NCBI GenBank assembly: GCA_963768715.1
Contig: CAVYJC010000005.1
Location: forward strand, 251,790 to 315,789
Reading direction: 5' to 3'
Source of the DNA: DATKEJ01 sp963768715
Lineage (GTDB): Bacteria > Bacteroidota > Rhodothermia > Rhodothermales > DATKEJ01
Length of the DNA: 64,000 nucleotides
A program made the translations under genes and the position numbers. Below are positions 37,099 through 45,868 of the stretch, piece by piece (within the stretch, counting starts at the first letter, position 1; every line of letters starts with the position of its first letter). Under the pieces are notes generated by a model. It searched no databases. It was not told the DNA's origin and worked only from the letters and a program-made list of their open reading frames with translations.

Positions 37099-38106
37099 AT
37101 GGCTACCGTGGTCCTCGGCATTGAAAGCTCCTGTGACGATACGGCCGCGGCGATTCTTGTCGACGGACGACTCGCCTCATCGGTCGTTTCCTCTCAGGCA
37201 GTGCACGAACAGTTCGGCGGCGTCGTCCCCGAGCTCGCTTCCCGCGATCATCAGCGTCTCATCGTCCCGATCGTCGAAAGGGCCCTGAATGAGGCCCGCG
37301 TTGCAATAACGGACGTCGATGCCGTCGCCGTAACCTACGGGCCTGGACTGGCCGGATCGCTGCTCGTCGGCCTCTCCTTTGCGAAAGCCTTCGCCGCCGC
37401 TCGACAACTCCCGCTCCTCGGCGTCAATCACCTCGAAGGACATATCTACTCGACCTTCCTGGAGGACAATCACCCCCCATTCCCGCATATCAACCTCACC
37501 GTGTCAGGTGGACATACACAGCTGGTGGTTGTCGATAACGGCTTTAATCACAAACTCTTAGGTAAAACACGGGATGATGCTGCAGGAGAGGCCTTTGACA
37601 AAGTTGCAAAACTCTTGGGGCTCGGATTCCCGGGAGGGCCCGAAATCGATCGTCTCGCCGCAACCGGCAATCCTGAGTTCGTCCGATTCCCCCGCTCGCG
37701 TCCAGACACATTCAGCTTCTCGTTTTCAGGCATCAAGACCTCCATGCTCTACTATCTCGCCGATTTCTCTGACGAGGAACGCACGCGGCATCTGGAGGAG
37801 CATCTCAGCGACCTGTGCGCCTCATTTCAGCGCGCCGTGGTCGACGTTCTCGCTGGAGCGATTGTGGATGCGGTGAAGAAGACGGACATCCGTCACGTGG
37901 CAATTACCGGCGGTGTCTCCGCCAATCGAGAGCTCGGGGCACGCGTCCGAGCTGAGGGCGAACGGATGGGATTCCAAGTCTACATCCCGCGCCCGGCCTT
38001 TTGTACCGACAACGCCGCAATGATCGCGAAGGCGGGAGAGATGAAATGGCTCGCCGGCCGTGTGAGTCCCTTCACGCTGACCGCAGTACCCAATCTCGCA
38101 CTCTGA
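37099..38106 (+). CDS. tsaD: tRNA N6-threonylcarbamoyladenosine modification protein
   Basis: 335 residues, the normal TsaD length. It transfers threonylcarbamoyl to A37 of ANN-decoding tRNAs together with TsaB and TsaE. The start I-E-S-S-C-D-D-T is diagnostic. The metal-binding histidines are in N-H-L-E-G-H (about residue 110-115), and G-G-H-T-Q-L-V and the C-terminal C-T-D-N-A-A-M-I-A motif are intact. It lies 34 bases after the transglycosylase gene and 16 bases before a chorismate mutase, probably in one transcript. Confidence 0.96.
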   Translation: MATVVLGIESSCDDTAAAILVDGRLASSVVSSQAVHEQFGGVVPELASRDHQRLIVPIVERALNEARVAITDVDAVAVTYGPGLAGSLLVGLSFAKAFAAARQLPLLGVNHLEGHIYSTFLEDNHPPFPHINLTVSGGHTQLVVVDNGFNHKLLGKTRDDAAGEAFDKVAKLLGLGFPGGPEIDRLAATGNPEFVRFPRSRPDTFSFSFSGIKTSMLYYLADFSDEERTRHLEEHLSDLCASFQRAVVDVLAGAIVDAVKKTDIRHVAITGGVSANRELGARVRAEGERMGFQVYIPRPAFCTDNAAMIAKAGEMKWLAGRVSPFTLTAVPNLAL

Positions 38107-38122
38107 CTCTGACCCGAACGAA

Positions 38123-38476
38123 ATGGATAAGGCCCTGCTCCAGGAACTCACTCGGCAGCTCGACTCAACGCCTCAATCAGTAGCCGGGAAGCCCGAGATT
38201 TCCGAAATGGACCCCTGGCGCGATCGCATCGACGCCATCGACCGGCTCGTGATTCTACTACTCAACGAGCGGGCCACCTGCGCCACGGAAATCGGAACCA
38301 TCAAGAAGCACCTCGGCTTGCCCGTCTATACGCCTACACGCGAAGACGAGGTGCTCCGCAACGTCATGTCCACCAATCCCGGTCCACTCACGAACCAGGC
38401 GGTTCGTCGCCTCTACGAACGGATCATTGACGAGACCCGATCGCTCGAGCGACACCTCTATTCCGATGAAGACTAA
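38123..38476 (+). CDS. Chorismate mutase, AroQ type
   Basis: 117 residues. The AroQ helix motif is clear: W-R-D-R-I-D-A-I-D-R-L-V-I-L-L-L-N-E-R, then K-K and R-E-D-E-V-L-R, ending Y-E-R-I-I-D-E-T-R-S-L-E. It converts chorismate to prephenate, the branch toward Phe and Tyr that competes with TrpE for chorismate. It has an N-terminal extension of about 25 residues lacking a signal peptide, so it is cytosolic, unlike secreted *AroQ. Located 16 bases after tsaD, with mltG 70 bases downstream. Confidence 0.88.
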   Translation: MDKALLQELTRQLDSTPQSVAGKPEISEMDPWRDRIDAIDRLVILLLNERATCATEIGTIKKHLGLPVYTPTREDEVLRNVMSTNPGPLTNQAVRRLYERIIDETRSLERHLYSDED

Positions 38477-38545
38477 GAGCGAACCGTTTGAGCGCGTCGT
38501 ACGTACGATTCGACAGTTGAAACCCACAACAGTCTGGCCAGGCAG

Positions 38546-39581
38546 GTGAAGAAGACTGTACTTAACTATTTGGGAATCCTGATCATCCTCGGACTGGCGA
38601 CGGTTGCATGGCTGCTGCTTCCGTCCGCAACCGAGGACTTCGAGGATCCACGGGCCATCAATATTGCACCCGGCTCGAACTTTTCGGACGTGACGGATTC
38701 CCTCGTGGCGCACGACATCCTTGCGGCCGACGGTCGATTCCGGTTCGTCGCCAAGGTGACGGGTTGGCATCGCCAGATCAAGGCCGGCCATTATCTGATT
38801 GCAGCCGGGTACGTCTATCTACAAGCTGCTCGATATCCTCCGCAAGGGTCTTCAGATACCGCTGCGTGTGACGGTTCCACCGGGGACGAGAACCAGTGTC
38901 TTCGCGGCCGTCGTGCAAAAGGAGCTCGGAGTGGATTCGGCAGACGTCCAACGTGCGCTGTCAGACCCGGATCTCGCGGCATCATTGGGTACGGACACCG
39001 TTCATCTCTTTGGATACATGCTTCCTGAAACCGTCGATTTCTTCTGGGGAACGAGCGCCGACCAGGTCGTCACGAGAATGAAGCACGCATTCGACAGTTT
39101 CTTTTCGGAGAGGATGAAGGAACGGGCCGAAGAAATCGGTCTTTCAGTGGACGAAGTCATTACGCTCGCCTCCATCGTCGAGTGGGAGGCGCGTGTAGAT
39201 TCCGAGCGGGCAACGATCGCGGGCGTTTATCTCAACCGGTTGCGCAAACACATGCCGCTCCAGGCAGACCCGACCGTCCAATACGCCATAATGAAGACGC
39301 AAGGTGGACGCATGCGGCGGCTCGTTTTCGCCGACTACAAGATGGAGCATCCGTACAACACGTATCTGTATTACGGCCTTCCACCGGGACCCATAACGAA
39401 CCCTTCAAAGGCATCGATCAGGGCCGTGCTCCATCCGCAGCATCACAAGTATCTCTATTTCGTCGCCGATGGAAACGGCGGCCACATCTTCTCACGCACG
39501 CTCCGCGAGCACAACAACGCGGCGAATTCGTATCGGGAGATGATGCGGGAAAGGCGGAAGCAGCAGGCGGATTCAGAGTAG
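38546..39581 (+). CDS. mltG: Endolytic murein transglycosylase, frame-shifted
   Basis: About 344 residues when one frame shift is repaired. An N-terminal membrane helix (about residues 5-27) anchors the protein; a LysM-like segment follows. The YceG/MltG catalytic domain has E-R-A-T-I-A-G-V-Y-L-N-R-L-R and L-Q-A-D-P-T-V-Q-Y-A, then Y-N-T-Y and G-L-P-P-G-P-I. The catalytic Glu is expected in V-E-W-E-A. It cleaves nascent glycan strands and probably sets chain length. The shift lies at the GGG run 38817-38819, where one fewer G gives A-A-G-T-S-I-Y-K-L-L. The start is GTG 38546, with GGCAGG a few bases upstream. A heptamer array follows the stop after 1 base. Confidence 0.85.
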
Positions 39582-39582
39582 A

Positions 39583-39617
39583 ATTCAAAAATCAAAATTC
39601 AAAACGCAAAATGCGGT
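39583..39617. repeat. Period-7 array, ATTCAAA unit, left arm of paired element
   Basis: ATTCAAA, AATCAAA, ATTCAAA, ACGCAAA, ATGCGGT, starting 1 base after the mltG stop. It matches 25428-25462 exactly over 35 bases. It faces an inverted array at 39691-39725, bounding a 144-base block. Confidence 0.9.
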
Positions 39618-39690
39618 CTCGCTGAACTCGGACACACGTTTTGCCGACTGTAAGGTGTCTGGGTTTGGAGCAGAGGCACCCGACTTCTGA

Positions 39691-39725
39691 CCCAATTTGC
39701 GATTTGAATTTTCAATTTTGAATTG
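39691..39725. repeat. Period-7 array, TGAATTT unit, right arm of paired element
   Basis: CCCAATT, TGCGATT, TGAATTT, TCAATTT, TGAATTG. Its reverse complement is nearly identical (two changes and one indel in 35 bases) to the array at 63306-63340. Confidence 0.85.
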
Positions 39726-39733
39726 CTGAAAGT

Positions 39734-39759
39734 GGATTCCCGCCTCCGCGGGAATGACG
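39734..39759. repeat. REP-like palindrome ATTCCCGC...GCGGGAAT
   Basis: GATTCCCGCCTCCGCGGGAAT followed by GACG. It is one of four copies in the window; the others are at 48326, 48751 and 48812. Confidence 0.8.
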
Positions 39760-39783
39760 GCAGTAGAGCCAGGCCATGGCGCT

Positions 39784-39867
39784 CTTCGGACTTCCGACAT
39801 CGGACTTCGGACTTCCGACATCGGACATCGGACTTCGGACCTCGGACCTAGCACCTAGCATGTGGCA
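39784..39867. repeat. Period-7 array, CTTCGGA unit (12 units)
   Basis: Units in order: CTTCGGA, CTTCCGA, CATCGGA, CTTCGGA, CTTCCGA, CATCGGA, CATCGGA, CTTCGGA, CCTCGGA, CCTAGCA, CCTAGCA, TGTGGCA. The first three units repeat as a 21-base block, showing duplication of several units at once. The array ends 1 base before the minus-strand porin stop (39869-39871). Confidence 0.93.
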
Positions 39868-39868
39868 C

Positions 39869-41438
39869 TTAGAGCGAAATCCTGACCCCCACCGAAACCC
39901 TGTCCCTCGTTACTTTCTCAGACACGACCGGGGCGCCGGCTACCTCCGTGTAGGGCTGATACTGATCGTCGAACCGTTCCTGCATCCAGCCGACATTGAG
40001 CTGAATCGTGTCCTGGATCTTGAAGCCCACGCCGGCCGACACATACTCGCGGTCCCTGTTGAGATCGGCCGTCGGACGCGGATCGGGCTGATTGGCATAG
40101 CCGGCTCGGAGAATGACCGTCCCAAAGTCATACGAGCCACCGAAACGCGTATTGAACACGGCGTCGTATTCGCGCTTGATGAACAGGTTAACGTCGTCGT
40201 AAATGGAGTCGTCACGATGGTTCTTCGCCCGCAGCTTGAGCTGCGACCAATCGACGTATTCGGCATCGGCCGACAGCGTCAGGCCCGCAATGTCGTAGGA
40301 GAGCCCTCCTCCCATGCGCCAGGGCGTCTCGATTTCGTATTCGTTCAAGCCCGACAGGCTCTGCTCATAGGCATCGCCGTTGTCGAAATAGGTATTGAGC
40401 GTCGTCGAGTAATCCTCGTTTACCGCGTAGTAGGTCGGAGTCTCCATCGTCAGCCCCAGCAGCAGTTGGGGGTTCACCTTGGCGGACATGCCCAGGCGCA
40501 GGTTTGCTCCGACAAGATCAGTCTTTAGATCGTCGGTGAGGCGCAAGCGACTCGAAATCTGTCGTGATTCCGGTGCCATCGTTGGCGTTCTGGATGTCGG
40601 CCTCTTCGAAGATCCGGGAGTAGTTGTAGCGTCCGTACGCGATGTTGATGCCGCCCCCAAGCATGACATTCGGCATCGCCTCAATCGCGGAGGCTATGGT
40701 AAATTCTCCCGAATGGCCATCCTCAAATATCTGCCCGGTCTGGGAGACCGTACCCGTCACGACCGCGGGAAGAAACGGGACCGGATCCCCGTTATCAAAC
40801 AGTCCCAGATCAAAGTCGATCGCATACGTCTCGAACGCCAGAAAGGAGAGGTCTCGAGAAAAATCGGGCCGGTATTCGTCGTCAGCTGTTCCGACCTGAC
40901 CGTCGGGGCCGGCTTCCTGGATGATGTCGAACTCGGTGGGAAGCGGCATGAAATAATCCGTGATCGAATTGGCGTTGTTCTCGCCATCGAACCTCATCTC
41001 CCGATTGAACGAATTCGTTTGGTTGTATCCGATACCGACCGCGAGAGAGCCCTTTATGACCGGTGCCTTGTAGACGTAGCCGGCATTCATCAGGGCCAGG
41101 TAATTCGAGGTGGTTTCGTCGTAGCTGCTGAAGTTCCCCAGCTGATAGGTCGCTTCGTCTTTCGTATTCCAGTTGGCCAACGCTCCGGCGATCTGGTGCT
41201 TTGCGAGCCATCCGAGCCCGGCGGGATTGGATGCGGCATCGGTCCAGTCGCCGAGGCCGGCTCGGCTTGCGCCGCCCATTCCCATCTGGATAGAACCCGT
41301 TGCGGGAGCCCTTGCGACGAAGCGATAAGCGTCCTCGTCCGTTTGGGCGTTCGCCTGGGAGGCGATGAATAGGAGGGCCGCCAGAGCGGCAACAGTGCGT
41401 AGTGATCCCATGGCTCTAGAATTCTTGACTGCTTCCAT
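39869..41438 (-). CDS. FadL/OmpP1-like outer-membrane protein, frame-shifted
   Basis: About 520 residues after one frame repair. The signal peptide ends A-N-A-Q. The mature N-terminus has the family pattern G-S-I-Q-M-G-M-G-G-A-S-R-A-G-L and D-A-A-S-N-P-A-G-L. The rest is amphipathic beta strands ending in ...V-S-V-G-V-R-I-S-L, a typical final barrel strand. The fold fits the FadL/TodX outer-membrane transport group for hydrophobic compounds. The frame changes near 40540-40556; one extra base on the minus strand separates D-F-E-S-L from R-L-T-D-D-L-K. The ATG at 41438 is the longest start, with ATG 41411 an equally good one directly before the signal peptide. The stop adjoins a heptamer array. 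Confidence 0.78.
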
Positions 41439-41475
41439 CTTTCTCGTTGGCCGTCTCAGGCCGCCTCTGGTTTAA

Positions 41476-42936
41476 TCAACGTCGACTCCTTCCGGAGTGA
41501 GAACTCCGCCCCGAGGAGGATTTGGATCCCGAAGACGATCGAGACCCACCACTCGATGGCGATCTGCTCACGCTCCGTCCTCCAGACGAAGAGCGTGAGA
41601 CGCTATGAGATCTCGAAGATGACCTCGAGGATCTCGACGACTTCGAGACGTTGCCCGACGATCTCGAAGATCCGGAAGATCTCGACGTGCTACCGGATGA
41701 TCGGGAAGTCCGTGACGAAGATCTCGACGCTGCACCTGAAGATCTGGATGATCTGGAAGGTGTAGTGGCTTTCCCTGACGATCTCGAATTCGAGCCCGAT
41801 CTTCCAGAAACGCGCGATCCGGATGAACCCGAACGCGAACTGCTTCCCGACGTCGCTGAGCTACCGCTGCGATCGGCCGGCCTGCTGGTGGTCGTTCTCG
41901 GATACCATTCTATCCCGCTTCGATCTCGCGTGGTTGAGCGCGTCGTCGTACGAGTGCCGCTCGTCGTACCGGAAGATCTCGTCGTCGAGCGGGTTCCCGA
42001 TCGGGTGACTGTCGAACGATCAAGGGTACGTCCTCCGTCATTGTACTTGCTTCTCGAGACCGTAGCCGTACGGGTGCTGACCCGGGTAGCGGTACGCGTA
42101 GGATTACCGGTTGCCGAGCGCGTGGTGCTTCTCGTCGCAGTCCGAGCGTCGGTTCGCGAGACAGCGCTGGAGGTACTTCCGCGCGTCGCACTGCGTCCAA
42201 CCAGGACGTTGCCCTCGAGCGGGTCGGCAGTACGAGTCGTTGAGCGTGCCCGATCGTAGCCGCGGGACCTCACACCCAGCCCGGTCGATCCTTCGCCGCT
42301 ATTTCTGCCGAGCGTGCTGCGGCGACCGTAAATCCGGCCATCGTCAGCTCGTCCGGATCCGCCCCACCCATGATTGCCGACAGTATTTCCCCAGTGGTCG
42401 TGATGGTTCCAGAAGCCTCCGGCATACCCAAAATTCCTTGGTCCGTACCCATATGACGGCCAGTACCAGGGATCGTAATAGCCGCGATTCCAGCCGTAGC
42501 CAAACCCGATGCTAACGTTCCATCCGCTGTAGTAGGGTTGGTAGTACCACGGATCGTAGCCCCAGGAATCGTAGCCCCAAGGATCGTAGTAGAAATTAGA
42601 AGAATAGTTGTACGGATCGTAGTAGGGTCTCCAAACCGGATAATCCCACGCATACGGTCTGTACCAGTACGGTGAGTCAAAGACCTCGAAGTAGCGGCGA
42701 TATCGGTATGGATGGTACTCGGTTACGACAGACTCTTCGTTGCCCTCTTCGTCGTAATAGTACTTGGTAACCGCAAGGCTATCCTGTGAACGATCCACCA
42801 CCACGCGGTCGGGTTGCCGTTGTCGTCCGCTCTCGTAATCGGCGAGCTGCAACTGGGTATAGCAACCGGTAAGACTCAAGCTCAGCAGGGCAATGCCGAG
42901 GAGAGCCAGGGCGGGAGGCGCTTTCACAGTTTTCAT
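41476..42936 (-). CDS. Lipoprotein with Tyr/Trp-rich and Ser/Arg-rich low-complexity halves
   Basis: 486 residues from ATG 42936, which precedes a signal peptide with lipobox L-T-G-C; the frame extends upstream to 42990. After a conserved start the protein splits into two biased parts. About residues 80-190 are rich in Tyr, Trp, Gly and Pro, with repeated Y-D-P-W-G-Y-D style units. From about residue 215 to the end it is almost only Ser, Arg, Thr and Gly, with many R-S-S and S-G-S repeats and a strongly positive charge. This part is surely disordered. The composition is set by codon-level repeats of AGA/TCG types. Similar proteins occur in related bacteria, but no function is known to me. It follows the porin gene after 37 bases. 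Confidence 0.7.
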   Translation of the reverse strand: MKTVKAPPALALLGIALLSLSLTGCYTQLQLADYESGRQRQPDRVVVDRSQDSLAVTKYYYDEEGNEESVVTEYHPYRYRRYFEVFDSPYWYRPYAWDYPVWRPYYDPYNYSSNFYYDPWGYDSWGYDPWYYQPYYSGWNVSIGFGYGWNRGYYDPWYWPSYGYGPRNFGYAGGFWNHHDHWGNTVGNHGWGGSGRADDGRIYGRRSTLGRNSGEGSTGLGVRSRGYDRARSTTRTADPLEGNVLVGRSATRGSTSSAVSRTDARTATRSTTRSATGNPTRTATRVSTRTATVSRSKYNDGGRTLDRSTVTRSGTRSTTRSSGTTSGTRTTTRSTTRDRSGIEWYPRTTTSRPADRSGSSATSGSSSRSGSSGSRVSGRSGSNSRSSGKATTPSRSSRSSGAASRSSSRTSRSSGSTSRSSGSSRSSGNVSKSSRSSRSSSRSHSVSRSSSGGRSVSRSPSSGGSRSSSGSKSSSGRSSHSGRSRR

Positions 42937-43169
42937 GATTTGATGTGGTTGCCGGAATCGGCGTCCCGGAGCACGAACTCGCGATCCCAATCTTCAGTCA
43001 AACTCCTTTTGTATTCCCTCGTCAGCACGAGTAACTTTTTTACTTATACCCTCAATTCTTGGTTTTCCCCCAAGGTTTCTATCCTTATTTGCCCCAAGAA
43101 TCGAGCCAAAAAACTGTCCAGTCTGGGCCGCCTCACGGTTGTCCGTGATTTCATCCACGATTGTTTACA

Positions 43170-44642
43170 ATGGCAGACGCTATTACGCCTCGGGATCAGG
43201 ATTATTCCCAATGGTACATAGATGTGGTTCGCTCCGCAAAGCTGGCGGACTACTCTCCAGTCCGCGGGTGCATGATTATTCGCCCCAACGGAATGGCCCT
43301 CTGGGAAAACATGCAGCAGGCTCTGGACCGTATGTTCAAAGAAACCGGGCATGTCAACGCCTACTTCCCGCTTTTCATTCCCCAGTCATTTCTGGAGCGC
43401 GAGGCGGCCCACGTTGAGGGCTTCGCCAAGGAATGCGCCATCGTAACGCACTCGCGTCTTGTTACGGATGATGAGGGGCATCTCGTTCCCGATCCGGAGT
43501 CGCGTCTCGAGGAAAACATGGTAATTCGTCCCACGAGCGAGACGATTATCTGGGATTCATACGGCAAGTGGATTCAATCGTGGCGCGATCTGCCCATCCT
43601 GATCAATCAATGGGCCAACATCGTTCGTTGGGAAATGAGGACGCGGTTGTTCCTGCGGACGACGGAATTCCTCTGGCAGGAAGGTCATACGGCGCACGAA
43701 ACGCGCGACGAGGCGGTCGAAGAGACGCTCCGCATGCTGGGCGTGTATGCCACGTTCGCCGAGGAATACATGGCGGTTCCCGTCATTCGCGGAGTCAAGA
43801 CGGCGGCGGAGCGATTCCCGGGTGCGATCGATACGTACTGTATCGAGGCGCTCATGCAGAACTGCTGGGCCCTGCAGGCGGGAACGAGCCACTTCCTGGG
43901 CCAGAATTTTGCGAAGGCTTTCGACGTGCAGTTCCAGAATCGTGAGAATGATCTGGAATATGTCTGGGCCACATCGTGGGGCGTATCGACGCGACTCGTC
44001 GGGGCAATTATCATGACACACAGTGATGATCGCGGGCTCGTCCTGCCTCCCCGCCTGGCGCCGACACAGGCCGTCATCGTGCCCATCGTTCGCAAGAACG
44101 GTGATTCCAGTGCGGTCTTGGAGGAAGCAGAGAAGATCAGAAAGGAGTTGGAGGATCGCGGAGTGCGCGTCCACGTCGACGCGCGCGAATCGCAACGCCC
44201 CGGTTGGAAGTTCACGGAGTACGAGGTCCAGGGCGTGCCGATCCGAATCGCGATCGGTCCGCGCGACATGGAGAACGGCACCGTCGAGATCGCACGGCGC
44301 GACACTTCGGAAAAGCAGACGGTCGACCGGTCTGGACTCGCGGCCACGGTGACCGATCTTCTCGAGGTCATCCAGAAGAACCTGTTCGATCGGTCGGTTA
44401 AATTCCGCGAGGAGCACACGTCCCGCGTCGATACCTACGACGAGTTCAAGGAGGTCCTCGACGGCAAGGGCGGCTTCATTGAGGCACACTGGGATGGATC
44501 TCCCGAAACCGAAGCGCAAATAAAGGAAGAAACGAAGGCCACGATCCGCTGCATCCCGCTCGACCAGGAGGAGGAAGACGGCGTGGATTTGATTTCGGGC
44601 AAGGCCTCGAAGGGGCGGGTGGTGTTTGGGCGGGCGTTTTGA
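43170..44642 (+). CDS. proS: Proline-tRNA ligase (archaeal/eukaryote-type, type 3)
   Basis: 490 residues from ATG 43170; a TTG three codons upstream is possible. Class II motifs are present: motif 1 around I-R-P-N-G-M-A-L-W-E-N-M, motif 2 E-M-R-T-R-L-F-L-R-T-T-E-F-L-W-Q-E-G-H-T-A, and motif 3 H-S-D-D-R-G-L-V-L-P-P. The length and the lack of the editing insertion identify the type-3 (archaeal-like) ProRS common in Bacteroidota. It charges tRNA-Pro. It stands alone, divergent from the Ser/Arg-rich lipoprotein, with 233 bases between starts. Confidence 0.96.
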   Translation: MADAITPRDQDYSQWYIDVVRSAKLADYSPVRGCMIIRPNGMALWENMQQALDRMFKETGHVNAYFPLFIPQSFLEREAAHVEGFAKECAIVTHSRLVTDDEGHLVPDPESRLEENMVIRPTSETIIWDSYGKWIQSWRDLPILINQWANIVRWEMRTRLFLRTTEFLWQEGHTAHETRDEAVEETLRMLGVYATFAEEYMAVPVIRGVKTAAERFPGAIDTYCIEALMQNCWALQAGTSHFLGQNFAKAFDVQFQNRENDLEYVWATSWGVSTRLVGAIIMTHSDDRGLVLPPRLAPTQAVIVPIVRKNGDSSAVLEEAEKIRKELEDRGVRVHVDARESQRPGWKFTEYEVQGVPIRIAIGPRDMENGTVEIARRDTSEKQTVDRSGLAATVTDLLEVIQKNLFDRSVKFREEHTSRVDTYDEFKEVLDGKGGFIEAHWDGSPETEAQIKEETKATIRCIPLDQEEEDGVDLISGKASKGRVVFGRAF

Positions 44643-44652
44643 TCCAGCACAC

Positions 44653-44875
44653 CTGTCATCCCGAACCGACTTCAGTCGCGTGAGGGACCTCAGGGTGTAA
44701 CGCGCAGGAACGAGTGCCAGCAGTTGGACTGGCGGTAAGGTCCAGCCATCCCAAAGAGGTCCCTCCACGTGGCACTGCCACGCATGAAGGTTGCGGCATT
44801 CCCGAAGAGGTCCCTCCACGCCTTCGCCCGCCTACGCTGACGCTACGGCGTGCTCCGGCGTGTTCGGGATGACAG
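44653..44875. repeat. Composite element with 14-base terminal inverted repeats
   Basis: The 330-base gap between proS and the PAP2 gene holds a 223-base block. It begins CTGTCATCCCGAAC (44653-44666) and ends with its exact reverse complement GTTCGGGATGACAG (44862-44875). Inside, AGAGGTCCCTCCACG occurs twice (44755-44769 and 44806-44820). No reading frame of note. It resembles a non-autonomous, MITE-like repeat. Confidence 0.7.
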
Positions 44876-44992
44876 CGGCGCCTTTAGCAAAGGCGCGCGG
44901 GCGCATCAGTTTCGGCGGCTGCAGTCGCCCGCGCAACCAAGCATCCCGTTCGTATCATCGAACATCGGCACCCTGTGAACGTATCCGGCCCC

Positions 44993-45652
44993 ATGGCTGA
45001 AATTCCTGGAACCAAGAGATTGATATCGGCCGATCTGACGGCCCGCGTCGTCTCGTACGTCGTCAGTCCGATCCTCGTGCCGCTGATGACGACCGGCATC
45101 CTGCTCCTTCTCCTTGGAGCCGATGCCGACCAGGCTCTGGCGGCATTCGCGTTCATTGGCTTCGCTTTCGCCGTCGTGCCGCTGGTCGACATCCTGTGGA
45201 TGGTCGCGAGGGGATTCGCCACTTCCGTCGACCTCCCGGACCGGGCCCAGCGCGTCGAGCCGCTAACGCTGGCCATCGTCGGAGGGCTCGCCGGACTCCT
45301 CCTCTACTATAATTCAGAAGCGTCCATCGATCTGGTTTCGATCCTGGCCGCAACCTATGTCGCCAACCTCGCCATCGTCCTCGTCGTAAACGCCTTCTGG
45401 AAAATCTCCGTTCACGCCGTGGCGGTTGGAGGGATGTTGGGCGTAACTGCGTACATGTTGGGTCCCATCTTCGGGCTTGCGGCACCTTACGAAGGCGTCC
45501 TCCTGGCTGGGCTCGCGGCGCTTGTCCCACTCATCATGTGGGCGCGCCTCCATCTCCGAGCACATACCATGGCCCAGGTCATTGCCGGCGCGTTGCTCGG
45601 CATCGTGGGCCATTGGATGGGGTTCTACTTCGGGACGCTAGTACTCTTTTGA
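44993..45652 (+). CDS. PAP2-like integral membrane protein
   Basis: 219 residues with about six membrane helices. It has sequence traits of the PAP2 (lipid phosphatase) family: W-K-I-S-V-H and, toward the end, R-A-H-T-M-A-Q-V-I-A-G. The usual K-x6-R-P motif is unclear, so catalytic activity may be lacking. The ATG at 44993 is used; a GTG at 44975 is possible. It is unlinked to neighbouring genes. A period-7 array starts 2 bases after its stop. Confidence 0.6.
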   Translation: MAEIPGTKRLISADLTARVVSYVVSPILVPLMTTGILLLLLGADADQALAAFAFIGFAFAVVPLVDILWMVARGFATSVDLPDRAQRVEPLTLAIVGGLAGLLLYYNSEASIDLVSILAATYVANLAIVLVVNAFWKISVHAVAVGGMLGVTAYMLGPIFGLAAPYEGVLLAGLAALVPLIMWARLHLRAHTMAQVIAGALLGIVGHWMGFYFGTLVLF

Positions 45653-45654
45653 AT

Positions 45655-45675
45655 GTGCGAGGTGCAAGGTACTGG
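45655..45675. repeat. Period-7 array, GTGCGAG unit (3-5 units)
   Basis: GTGCGAG, GTGCAAG and GTACTGG, with two further weak units. It follows the PAP2 stop by 2 bases and shares its first unit with the array after spmB. Confidence 0.65.
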
Positions 45676-45868
45676 ACGTGCTTGGTGGCACCTTACAAGA
45701 ACAAAATCCCTCCCACCATCGTAGTTATTACCTACTGAAAGCTCACCCGCGTCTAAGTACAGTCTTATCAGGAGGATACGCATAACGAACTGTTACGAAC
45801 GAATCGAGGTCCTTACGTCCTGATTCCGTATTGACGAAACAGTATTCGAATCCGACCGAGAACGGTGC

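Noticed and set aside
41651..42259. Asp/Glu-rich open frame on the plus strand
   Set aside because: It is the complement of the Ser/Arg-rich tail of the minus-strand lipoprotein; composition follows from the repeats.
43557..44819. 420-codon open frame on the minus strand
   Set aside because: Antisense to proS, whose sense frame has all class II motifs; a shadow.
45846..45868. tRNA T-arm-like TTCGAATCC
   Set aside because: No acceptor, D or anticodon stem can be formed around it; no tRNA gene was found anywhere in the window.
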